Below are positions 1 to 9,179 of a DNA stretch of 64,000 nucleotides, piece after piece. Numbering within the stretch: the stretch's first letter is position 1; each line of letters starts with the position of its first letter. The translations under genes and the position numbers were made by a program. Under the pieces are notes generated by a model. That model was not told the origin of the DNA, searched no databases, and saw nothing but the letters and a program-made list of their open reading frames with translations. Source of the stretch: Alnus glutinosa (taxonomy: Eukaryota > Streptophyta > Magnoliopsida > Fagales > Betulaceae); contig NC_084892.1 in the NCBI RefSeq assembly GCF_958979055.1, positions 4,481,501-4,545,500 on the forward strand, given 5' to 3'.

Positions 1-352
1 AAGACTGATTTTTCTTAATGTTTGTGATTCAAGAATGATAGAATTTTACATAAAGAAGTAATTTATGTCAAGAATTTGGTCTTTACAAGTAACTCATTTA
101 CTGGGTTGTGTAGGGATTAAGGCAAAAAAGCTTTCTGATAGGAAATGGCGGGAGCAAGAAAAGAAAGCATAAGATTTCAATGCCTCAATGGATTTAACCT
201 CTATACTTGCGGATTCCCATCCCGTGCATCCCAGCCCCACATGGATGTAGGGAGATTTTAGGGGGGTGCTGATTCCCTTTGAGGAACCCACACCCCTACG
301 GGGCGGGTCAAAAAAGAGGCATCCCCGCCGCCCCGGCTCATGCTCAGCCCTA
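1..352 (-). mobile_element. Partial hAT-like non-autonomous element, one end only
   Basis: Read on the minus strand, the DUF247-like coding sequence stops at position 353. Foreign sequence then begins TAGGGCTGAGCATGAGCC and runs into GC-rich text (cccgccccgtaggggtgtggg) toward position 1. TAGGG/TATGG starts with GC-rich subterminal DNA are also seen in two other elements of this window (18436-19336, 46492-46833) that have 8-bp target duplications. The putative 8-bp target site here is ATCATGAC (353-360). Its second copy and the other terminus are not visible, so the element probably continues outside the window. The 87-codon minus-strand ORF inside it resembles no protein I recognise. Confidence 0.42.
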
Positions 353-647
353 GTCATGATGGATAGGACCGAGTGATGCCACTATTGGCTCAAAGTATTT
401 AACGAAATGCTTGCGATCTCGCAACAAGAATATAACTTTTTGTATGTTTGTCTTTTCCACTACTCCCGTTTAGTCTACTTCCTCCATTAAAATTCTAAAC
501 CTTTCCTCCATGGTAATGGCAGGCCGGTCGTGGCTGCTTCTTCCTTCACTAGCATCTACTTTCTTTCTTTCTTTTTATTGATACACTAGCATCTACTCTT
601 GCAACCTTCTTCGAGTCAAGCTTGCCAATGGAAACAATATGCTCCAT
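353..647 (-). pseudogene. DUF247 (UPF0481) pseudogene, 5' fragment, opposite strand to the intact paralogue
   Basis: The minus strand from the ATG at 647 is homologous to the start of the intact DUF247 gene at 6611. Shared blocks include KLxSKKV, then EGxSS, then IQKVIFLLR, FVKYFEP, VASLGPIHH. The nucleotide match also extends upstream of the ATG (648-731, resuming at 1723 on the far side of a LINE). Damage: an 18-bp length difference after the first codons, a 37-bp net insertion at 547-597 that shifts the frame, an in-frame TAA before the IQKVIFLLR block, and truncation at 353 by a hAT-like element. DUF247 proteins are plant membrane-associated proteins of mostly unknown role. This copy encodes about 75 residues at most and cannot be functional. 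With the intact gene it forms a divergent pair about 6 kb apart. Confidence 0.88.
547..597 (-). mobile_element. Minimal LINE 3'-tail insertion with 14-bp target duplication
   Basis: The 14-mer cactagcatctact occurs at 547-560 and 584-597, flanking 23 bp (561-583). On the minus strand these read TATCAATAAAAAGAAAGAAA..., an A-rich tail. The LINE at 732-1707 also ends in TATCAAAAAA. The intact DUF247 paralogue lacks both the insert and the duplication at this point, giving an independent empty-site comparison. The simplest reading is reverse transcription that aborted almost immediately after priming. Confidence 0.65.
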
Positions 648-731
648 TCTCGTCGTAGCAAGTTTGCACCCAACAAGGCAATTAAACTGGTGATATTGTT
701 GCAAAAGTTATTGAATAGATCGAGGGAATCG

Positions 732-1640
732 CCATCGAAGGATAATTTACAAAAGAAAGGTATTTCTCTTGACCCTTTATGTTTGTTTTGCAAGAAAGAA
801 TTGGAAACGGCAAAGCACATTTTATGGGATTGTCCTTCGGCGGTTGATGTTTGGGGGGCAGGGGGAAGAATGATTCAAAAGAGCTATGTTGCTGGCTATT
901 CTTTTGCAGAAGTTATGGAGTATCTCTTTGATAGGTTCAGTGGGGATGAGGTTGAAGTTCATGCAGAGATTGCTAGACGTATTTGGTTTAGGAGGAATTC
1001 GGTGGTTCATGATGGGGATTTTATCCACCCAAATGAAATAATAAAGATTTCAGCAACTTTTATTAACGAATATCGGGATTCTCTGAAAAGAAAGGGACAT
1101 TCTGTATCGCTACTGAATACTCGGGCAGAAACATCTATAGTAAGATGGATCCCTCCTCCTTCCAGTTTTTTTAAAATTAACTGTGATGTGGCTTTAGACA
1201 ACAAAAATGGCAGGATGGGTATTGGTTTGTTAATAAGAGATTCCAAGGGTATGGTTCATGCAGCTACTAGTCAGGTGGTGGATTTTATTTTTGATCCGGT
1301 TGTTGGGGAGTCCATAGCGGCTTTGAAAGCAGTTGAATTTTGTAAGGACAGAGGGCTGGACAGAATCATGTTGGAAGGAGATTCCCTTCAAGTGGTACAT
1401 TCTATCAATAAACCAGGATTAAATTGGGGAAAGTATGGACACATTGTGGCTGATATTCACGAAGTACTCCGGTTTTTTCGGGATTGGAAGGTTTGTCATA
1501 CGCCAAGAGTTGCGAACTCAGCGGCACATACGCTTGCAAAAGAGGGAATTCAGTTTGTCGCAGATCGAGTTTGGCTTGATTGTTACCCGAATAGTATTAG
1601 AGAAATTGTAATTTCAGAATTCCCTACTCTGATCCATTAA
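732..1640 (+). pseudogene. LINE ORF2 C-terminal fragment: RT zinc-binding plus RNase H
   Basis: The frame stays open to the TAA at 1638-1640 (about 302 codons inside the element). It holds a zf-RVT motif (CLFCKKELETAKHILWDC, a CxxC...HxxxxC pattern) near the start. A plant-LINE RNase H domain follows: the strand with INCDVAL (first catalytic Asp), GIGLLIRDSKG, the ES..AL helix, the LEGDSLQVV strand with a catalytic Asp, and the terminal HTPRVANSAAHTLAKEG helix. All recognisable RNase H elements are present, but the endonuclease and most of the reverse transcriptase are missing through 5' truncation. An ATG at 639 keeps the frame open further upstream, but that part is host DNA (the broken DUF247 copy read in antisense), so the longer ORF is an accidental fusion. 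Not expected to be active. Confidence 0.85.
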
Positions 1641-1707
1641 GAGTTTTATGCTCTTATTGTTTACCCGTTTTATGAATGAAATCAGTACGAATGTTTATCA
1701 AAAAAAA
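732..1707 (+). mobile_element. 5'-truncated LINE (non-LTR retrotransposon) with 15-bp target duplication
   Basis: The 15-mer agatcgagggaatcg is present at 717-731 and again at 1708-1722, directly after the short poly(A) run at 1700-1708. Between them lies the 3' end of a plant LINE: reverse-transcriptase zinc-binding region, RNase H domain, short 3' UTR and A tail. The flanks 648-731 and 1723 onward (minus strand) align continuously with the region upstream of the intact DUF247 gene, which confirms these edges as the insertion boundaries. Confidence 0.88.
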
Positions 1708-1722
1708 AGATCGAGGGAATCG

Positions 1723-2069
1723 TAGCTATCAAATTCGATGGACACTTGAAATAGCATATTTAATACCTTTCATAACCAACAAATTCAACTTAATTGACAC
1801 CTTAAATAGCATATTAATCCATCCTAAAATTGAAAGATGTAAATCCTTCAATTAAATGTACATGCATTAAACTTTTAAATATAAAATATATTTCATAATT
1901 ATTTGAAATACCCAAACGATGTAATTTTATTTATTTATTTTAGATAAATCTAACGGTCTCCCAATATTTCAAATAATTTTGAAAATTAGTAAAACAAAAT
2001 CTTTTGTGCATTTTTGTGAAAACAACTCGCTTCAACAAATTTGTCTTTTAAACTTGAATTCACCTAGTG

Positions 2070-2131
<62 letters not shown>

Positions 2132-2641
2132 CTATGTCAAGGCGATCAATGAGCAAATCTTGAATGGACAAATCTAGCAATTAGACTAGTCATGCATATC
2201 ACACACGTTTATTTATTGATTCTGCAAGTGTTTCACTTGGCCTGCATTTCTATGGCTAATGGCCCTGTACAGTGCAATATTCCAGCTTTATGAGAGCTCT
2301 AGAGTCTAGGCATGGTCAATACCATAAGAATTAAGCTGGCCACGCTTTCACTCTCACATAGGTAAGTTCATCTAAGGTGATCCTATTTCATCTCGACAAT
2401 TTTATCGAAGAACTTTAATGATCTCTTCAAAGCTAAAGGAACGTACATGCCATAATTCATAAGAGTCGAACACTTTTTGGGAGGTTAACTTGTGCACGAC
2501 GGTTCTTTATCATCAATCACATCATAAGTCTTGAAAACACAATTCTATCCTTCGAAAAAATTTCTAACTCAATCATGTGAAGGATCATTCATCTTTATGT
2601 CTCTTACATAGATCTAGAATGTGATATATAGGGGGGACCCA
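1723..2641. other. Intergenic, AT-rich, no gene seen
   Basis: The first roughly 50 bp (minus strand) continue the homology to the DUF247 upstream region. The rest is AT-rich with a pure (AT)n tract at 2072-2126. No coding sequence or RNA gene is recognisable. Confidence 0.6.
2072..2126. repeat. (AT)n microsatellite
   Basis: Uninterrupted alternating AT of about 55 bp. Confidence 0.95.
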
Positions 2642-4024
2642 CACTACAAAAAAACATGCAATTAACCACGTGGCTACAGTAACCGTCACTGTAGCCACGT
2701 GGCCAATTAGCCACGCGTATTAATTACACGTGGCTAATTGGCCAGGTGTAATTAATACGCGTAGCTAAAATATTTATATATTTTTTTTTATAATTTTTTA
2801 TATTTATATTCGTAATTGGCCACGTGTATTAATTACACGTGGCCAATTAGCCACGTGTATTAATATGCGTGGCCAAGTAGCCATGTGTAATTAATACACG
2901 TGGCTAATTGGCCACGTGTAATAAATACACGTGGCTAAAATATTTATATTTTTTTTTATAATTTTTTATATTTATATTTGTAATTGGCCACGTGTATTTA
3001 ATACACGTGGCCAACTGTTTTTTAAAATTTGTACTATATATAAATATATTTAAATTATAAATCAAAATTGGTGCAGGTAGGCGCGCGGGACAACTCCCGC
3101 GCACCCACTTGCCGTCACTTTGAGTATATAAATTAGGCTCTCTCTCTCCCTCAGTGTTCTCTCTCTCTCTCCCTCTCGATCACTCTTTCTCGCTCTCGCT
3201 CTCTCGCTCGCTCTCTCTCTCACCTTTCTCTCTCTCTCTCTCAGTGTTCTCTCTCTCTCTCCCTCCCTCGCTCTCTCTCTCTCTCTCTCAGTGTTCGTTC
3301 TCTGTTCTCTCTCTCTCTCAGTGTTCTCTCTGTTCTCTCTCTCTCTCTCTCTTAGTGTTCTCTCTCTCTCCCTCTTGCTCGCTCGCTCTCAGTGTTCTCT
3401 CTCTCTCTCTCCCTCTTGCTCGCTCTCTCTCTTCGTCAGACGCGCACCACCGGCCAGCTCTCTGTCAGGCGCGCACCACCGGCCAGCTCCCTGACCACCG
3501 CGTGGCCGGCCTTCCCGACGTCGACGTCTCTCTCTCTCTCCGTCAGTACCCTCTCACTCTCTTTCTCTAATACCTCACTCTCTGTCTGTCTCTCTCACTC
3601 TCTGTATCTCCGTCCAACTCTTGTCTCTCACTCTCAGTGACGAGATAAAACATTTTATCTATACGTTAACGTATACGTACACTCCAATATATTAGGAAGG
3701 AAAAAAACAAAAACAAAAAAAAAAAAAAAAAAAAAAGAAGAAGAAGAAAAGATAATATAATTGTTGGCAACGTGCATTAATTAAGTATACGTGTCCAAAA
3801 AAAATTATATTTAAAAAAAAATAAAAAATAAAAAAAAATACATTTAGCCACATGTATTTTAATACACGTGGCCAAATACACGCGGCCAACTGTGTAATTA
3901 GTGTCACCCGGATTCACCGCGTGTATTTACGTGGCCACTTGCACGTGGCCAACAGTTCGCCACGTGTACAGTGACCGTACACGTGGCGAATTGCAAGTGG
4001 CAAAAAACAAGTTTTTTTGTGGTG
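2642..4024. mobile_element. CACTA-like non-autonomous transposon with CACGTG-rich subterminal repeats
   Basis: The left end reads CACTACAAAAAAACATG. The right end, reverse-complemented, reads CACCACAAAAAAACTTG, so the termini are inverted repeats of the CACTA (En/Spm, CMC) type. The subterminal regions (2665-3010 and 3845-3990) carry many copies of palindromic units built on gccacgtg/cacgtggc separated by aattaat spacers, about 15 CACGTG hexamers by eye. Dense subterminal repeats are a hallmark of CACTA elements, where transposase binds. An internal stretch (aaaatattta...taattggccacgtg) is duplicated about 170 bp apart. No transposase is encoded. A clear 3-bp target duplication could not be established. 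Confidence 0.72.
3127..3640. repeat. CT-rich low-complexity block with a short GC-rich captured segment
   Basis: A TATA-like tatataaatt at about 3125 precedes roughly 500 bp of (CT)n/(CTCTCC)n text. At 3436-3530 there is a GC-rich piece in which gcgcaccaccggccagctc appears twice, a composition unlike the rest of the element. It may be captured host DNA (5' leader plus gene start). Translations are Ser/Leu-rich artefacts of the repeat and are not annotated as genes. Confidence 0.6.
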
Positions 4025-4379
4025 TGGCCAATATATAACTTTGCTTTACTTTCCTTTTTTTTTTAATCAGAATTTTGGTTGGGATTGTATTAATTGAAAT
4101 CAAATTTTGTAACAAAATTGAACTTCACTCTGATTCACCTTTCTAGAATAAACTCAAATATAATTAACTTTAGGTTCATGACATGAAGACATATATCAAC
4201 GCTCAAAGAGAAAACAAGCTAGGGGTAACCCCATTTAATTAATGTGTCCCATGACTTTCTCTTACGTATGACATCACAAGGCGTAATATTAACTATTAAG
4301 CTTGACGTATGACAATTAATGTTTATAATGATTGTAATTTGAACAAGTACCGGCTCATTTTTTTTTTGGCATGGAAAGT

Positions 4380-4630
4380 AATACAAAAATATCAGTAAAG
4401 TAGTCAGTTGGCGGAGTGGTATATGGTATAGGGTATTTTAGAATTTTTCATTTTTGTCTCTACATTAGGGTTTTGCTATAAATATGTTATGCTGTAACCC
4501 TAAATCATATTATTGAATATAGCCGCACTCCTGTGGATGTAGACAAATTGCCGAACCACGTAAATTTTGTCTTATTTTTTCTCTTTTCGATTCTTTATTT
4601 TTCATGATCCTTGTGCACGGTAACAGCAAT
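4380..4630 (+). mobile_element. Ty1/copia LTR fragment
   Basis: The stretch with a ctataaata TATA-like motif at about 4474 is followed by cgcactcctgtggatgtaga and attgccgaaccacgtaaatt (about 4525-4568) and a T-rich tail. This matches the R/U5 pattern known from many plant copia LTRs (...gtggatgtaggc...gccgaaccacgtaaat...). Neither TG...CA ends nor a 5-bp target duplication could be defined, so it is a partial, old LTR. Confidence 0.55.
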
Positions 4631-6610
4631 GATTTTATAGTTAATTGACTTGTCCCTACATATTTTACAAGATGCATGGAGTTGCTTGAGAGATTAGTGT
4701 TGGTATATATTGCAGTTCAAAGATGCCTGTGGGGCTGCATGTTTTGATAATGACCTGACCTCTAACCTCTTCTCTTCACCTTTTTGCTTTTAATTGCTTG
4801 CATATTAATTAATGGCTCTTCTTTTTCTTGGAATCCATTTTTCACTTTGCTGCACTTTTTATTGGCTGTAACTTCACCCGCCAGGAACAGAACTGATCAT
4901 CTCTAACTGTTTTGAATCGATTAGTTATAATTAACCATTTTAGATATGTTCAAGAAAAGTAACAAACTTGGTTTACTTTTACCATTTTACTTATGTTCGT
5001 CTCCAATCTAGTTCGTGTTTCCCCTCTTGGCCGGGATGTCTATAGAGTGAAGCTGCAACGGGAGCACCTTAATTATACGGTCCGAGACCGATACAATATT
5101 GTAACCTCCTCTCCTGTCCGAATTTTAGTGAAATTCAAGCAGTTTAATTTTAGAGAATTCCAATCGAAACTTAATTAAGTTATTCCCTAAATTATTTGAT
5201 CAAACTTCAATCCATGTTGTAAAATCTGTAGAGAGAATATACGTAACTTCATGGAAAATAAATAATAATAATAATAAGAATAAGGGAATTGATACCAAAC
5301 TTGCTTTAATTTCTAAGTAAAGGTACTTGTGCATTAAATGTAAAATTCGTAAGCTCACAATATTAATTAATTGCTTTAATAAAGGGTGAAAGAATCTCTT
5401 CGCCTGGTCAAACTCCCTATGTATAAAAAAAAATTACTCAAGAAAAAAACATTTAATATTCTAATCAAAGTGTAGATTTGATTTCAAGCTTGTACATTTC
5501 ATTTTCACATCAACTTAAGTTATTAGTGACGTGTCAATAACGTGACGAATCCACACACACGAGTCTTTTGTTTTTCGGGACCTTGGTCAAAAACTATTAA
5601 AATAATGTTTTACTTATAATTTATTTTATTCTATTCTAACTTATTTTGTTATAGTTTCCATAAACCTTTAATAAATAATTAAAGCAGGTTTAATCCCGTT
5701 GTTTCACTCACAAATTAAGTGCTTTACTTTTTCTTTCTAGAATGTCAAAAATATTTTTATGGGAACTTGGGTACGTAAGGAATGATCCATTTGAACCTTC
5801 TCCTAATCCCTCCTAACTAGGCTAACCATTTAAGCTCTTAAGTCTAAACTAATATACTACACTTGGCCAACCTGACCCAAAGACAGAAGACAAGCTAGGA
5901 TCTTCACCAAGGCTCAGCTCAAGAAAGAAGTTAATCGATGAGGGTCAATCTGGTTGAATGGTGTCAACTTTTCAACACCCTATTCTGATAGCCAATCTAA
6001 CCCTTGTCAAACACATATTTCTGTTATCGACTAATAGCGTGACCAATCGTTGCTTAATTCAAAAGTCTAAATTTGAAAAAAAATAAAAAATAAAAAATAA
6101 AAAAAATTAATTAATTAATAATTTAATTTATATTGTATTTGGCAGAAAACAGACCAGTTGCTTCTGTTTTAGGGCTCATAGCACAGTGTGTACTCGTTCA
6201 ACATACTTTTCTTTTCCTTGTCTGATAAAAGATGCGGCCGACTACGTATACTGCCAGATTAGGATAAAGATACGTATAAAAAGCAAAGACTTCCATGAAA
6301 TTACGTTGTATTTGATACCAACCTTGCTCGATGGATAAAGACATAAATTAATTATCAATAGTTTATTCAGAATAGTGTACGTATTGTGTTTGATGAAAGC
6401 CATTAAAAGCAAGTTCATTTCTCTACACTTTTCCACATATCTAGTAGATTGGATTCCAAGCTTGCTATTTTATAGTCATAAGATATAGTTGTTTCATTGA
6501 AGTGTCAATATTTAATTCCCAGCTTAATTTCTCAAGCTAAAGTTTCCAATCTGGTGGCAGCAATATCACCATTTAATTGCTTTGTTGGGTGCAAACTTAC
6601 TACAACCGGA
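4631..6610. other. Intergenic region upstream of the DUF247 gene
   Basis: AT-rich with short A-runs and no ORF of coding character. The last roughly 100 bp (about 6495-6610) are conserved with the upstream part of the DUF247 pseudogene (648-731 and 1723-1775 on the minus strand), including gtttaattgctttgttgggtgc-like text. They therefore belong to the ancestral gene's 5' leader. No clear TATA box was chosen. Confidence 0.5.
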
Positions 6611-8080
6611 ATGGAGAAGCTGCAGTCGAAGAAGGTTGTCGGAAGAGAAGCGGGTGAAGGAAGCAGCAGCCAAAGGATTAACATGTTTATGGAGGCAGGA
6701 GCCCAAATGAAGGCGGTGGAAGCCCTTGGAATTGACCGTCCACCAGCAAAAATACAGAAGGTTATATTCTTGCTGCGAGAAGATGAGAAGTGTTTTGTTA
6801 AGTATTTTGAGCCAAGAGTGGCATCACTCGGTCCTATCCATCATGGCAACCCAAAGTACCAGCTTGGAGAGAAGTACAAGGTTAGATTGGCTTATGAGTT
6901 CGTCGATTGCAACAAGAATAAAAGTAATAATTTAAATGAGGGCATAAATTATTTATACGAGAAGGTTAAGGAGGAAATCAAGGAACTGAGGCAATGCTTC
7001 GAGGAGGAGGTGACGAAGAAGTATGATGATGAAGAGCTCGCCTGGATATTGTTCGTTGACGGCTGTGCAATACTACAGTACATATTTTGTGATGCAAATA
7101 GCAAGTTCAAAGAGTTTAATATAAAAACCGACAGCGTAGCCTTCGCTCAACAGGATTTGTTCTTGCTGGAGAACCAAGTTCCCTATCGTCTCCTCAAGTT
7201 GTTGATGAGCTTGAGCGAGAAGAAAGAAGAGTTGAGTAGATCGATTGAAAGTTTCATTCAAAAAGATATTCATCAGCAAACAGAGCGGCAACCAAAAAAA
7301 GAAGTAGGGTGTCTTTTGCAGCCGAAGTCAAAAGAGAGTCATGAACTATCAATTGAAGGAGAGCCAACCCATCTTCTCGACCTTCTGAGGACAAGACTCT
7401 TGGGTGATCGCCTCACATTCTCTGAAAAGACATGTAGATGGCCGTGTAGAAAGATACGTGTAGAGGGCCCAGATTTGCAATCGTATCGCAACGTGCAGGA
7501 GCTTAAAGCAGCAGGAATCCAATTGAAACGCGGCAAAAATAGTTACTTGAGAAACATAAGTTTTACCAGAAAATTCGGTTTCTTCCCCGGATACCTTTGG
7601 CTTCCTCCAATTACAGTGGACGACTCAACGGGCCCCAAGTTCATGAACTTGATAGCTTACGAAATGTGCCTGGATTTCGAGAATGACTTCGGCATCACCT
7701 CTTATATATCCTTCCTAGATTCGCTCATCGATGAACCCAACGACGTCAAAGAGCGAAGGAAAGCACGCGTACTCTACAACCTCCTCGGCAGCGACCAAGA
7801 AGTGGCTGACCTCTTCAACAGGATAGGCACGGACTTGGTGCCGAACGATGAAGCATATAAGGAAGTCAAGTTGCAGATTCAGGGCTACTACGATAACAAT
7901 TGGATGACATGGATGGCTCAATTATTTCACAATCATTTCAGCAGCCCCTGGGCTATCATTGCTTTGTTTGGCATATTATTCGGACTTGGTCTAAGTACCA
8001 TTCAGACTTGGTACGCAGTCAACTCTCCCCCTGGCCCCTGCGACGACTTCTGCAAGAAATTACCGTGCAACTCAACATGA
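6611..8080 (+). CDS. DUF247 / UPF0481 family protein, single-exon, 489 aa
   Basis: Single uninterrupted exon. The frame is open from 6497, but that upstream codon is TTG. The first ATG is at 6611, and the pseudogene at 353-647 shows homology with an ATG at the same place, so 6611 is chosen. Family signatures are seen in order: FVKYFEPRVASLGPIHHGNP near residues 62-81 with the following GEKYK, a central FLLENQVPYRLL at about 184-195, and a C-terminal hydrophobic helix at about 448-470 (AIIALFGILFGLGL) with a short Cys-containing tail. DUF247 proteins are plant-specific, often predicted as single-pass membrane proteins. Most have no known biochemical role, although some are linked to self-incompatibility loci in grasses. 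No assignment of that kind can be made here. A second, decayed copy lies divergently at 353-647. Confidence 0.92.
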   Translation: MEKLQSKKVVGREAGEGSSSQRINMFMEAGAQMKAVEALGIDRPPAKIQKVIFLLREDEKCFVKYFEPRVASLGPIHHGNPKYQLGEKYKVRLAYEFVDCNKNKSNNLNEGINYLYEKVKEEIKELRQCFEEEVTKKYDDEELAWILFVDGCAILQYIFCDANSKFKEFNIKTDSVAFAQQDLFLLENQVPYRLLKLLMSLSEKKEELSRSIESFIQKDIHQQTERQPKKEVGCLLQPKSKESHELSIEGEPTHLLDLLRTRLLGDRLTFSEKTCRWPCRKIRVEGPDLQSYRNVQELKAAGIQLKRGKNSYLRNISFTRKFGFFPGYLWLPPITVDDSTGPKFMNLIAYEMCLDFENDFGITSYISFLDSLIDEPNDVKERRKARVLYNLLGSDQEVADLFNRIGTDLVPNDEAYKEVKLQIQGYYDNNWMTWMAQLFHNHFSSPWAIIALFGILFGLGLSTIQTWYAVNSPPGPCDDFCKKLPCNST

Positions 8081-9179
8081 GGGAGAAGGTAATAAGAATT
8101 TGTTTGCTGTTCATTCCAAGTGCATCTACCATCTGGTTTGCTTAAGAATTCCTGCAAATAGTCCTTATTTGTTTGGTTTCGATTTGGTGTTTTTATGCAA
8201 GTTTGGGTGATTCTACGTGCTAATTTCGTGTAATGCGTTTGAAATGAAAATAATTATGAGTCGGGTTTTGTGTGAGATGAGTGATAGTGTTAACGATGGC
8301 TATTTTATGATTTGATTCTCTCTGTTCCTCCCTTTGTCTTTGATTGTTTTTTATGAATCATAATTCATAAGCGGAGTGTGTAGACTTGTTTCTGTCAGCT
8401 ACTCATATCTCCTTATCTCTTGCTCTGCTTTCTTCTTGATCTCGCACTATTTTGTTCTGTATTTTTCTCTCATATTTCATCTCAGCCATACATGTGGCCT
8501 TTTACAACACCCATTCAATTCATTGAATCTACCAAACACAAAACTAAACGCAACTAACACATCTAAACTAGTTTATATTATTCGTGTTACCAAACAAAGC
8601 AATACAACTGATTGTTTCAAACAGTCTGCAACATTATTACATCCCAATTAACAGACTGAATAATTATTTCTTGATTCAACTTACCATGCTAGAAGTATTG
8701 AAAGCAAGAAAGCCAAGAAACAGAGAGTGAAGGTGGGCTTCCAAGAGAAAAGGAAAAAAAACAAATGAAGACAATGAAGAAGACGAGATGTATCTTCAAT
8801 GATGGTAAAAGCATTGTCTGATTATTCCAATTTTGTGACTAAATTAATCCAGCAGGTAGCGAAATGGATAACTGGATTTTTATCGTATCAAACAAAATGA
8901 GTAGCCAAAAAACAAATGAATACGTGAACACAAACATAAACAACGCTAGCTTGCATGTATCGGTACACCAGAAAGTAACCAGACAACTCAGATAATTGAG
9001 CTCCCTTCCCACAAGGAATCACCGCTCTAAGAATTGCAGGTATAATAAGTGTAAGCATAGCAACTAATTCGTAATGATTTATCATAGAGAAAATTATTAG
9101 CAATGGTAAATAAACATTAAGGAGCAGCTATATCAAAACAATTGGCATACAACACATTGATATCCAATTCCCATTCAGC
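8081..9179. other. Convergent 3' region between DUF247 (+) and LCYB (-)
   Basis: Contains the 3' untranslated regions of both convergent genes. Ordinary AT-rich sequence; no further gene, repeat family or RNA recognised. Confidence 0.5.

Noticed and set aside
639..731. Start of a 333-codon LINE ORF at 639
   Set aside because: The target duplication at 717-731 shows this part is host DNA; the LINE begins at 732.
593..820. 75-codon minus-strand ORF upstream of the DUF247 pseudogene
   Set aside because: It spans both host leader and LINE sequence in a different frame from the DUF247 homology, so it is fortuitous.
3154..3640. Overlapping Ser/Leu-rich ORFs of 67-138 codons
   Set aside because: They are translations of a CT microsatellite in several frames at once; no codon structure or conserved motif.
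6497..6610. N-terminal extension of the DUF247 protein
   Set aside because: The frame opens with TTG, not ATG; the paralogue supports the ATG at 6611.
6611..8080. Assignment of the DUF247 gene as a self-incompatibility determinant
   Set aside because: Only family-level association in grasses; nothing in this window (partner gene, polymorphism) supports it.
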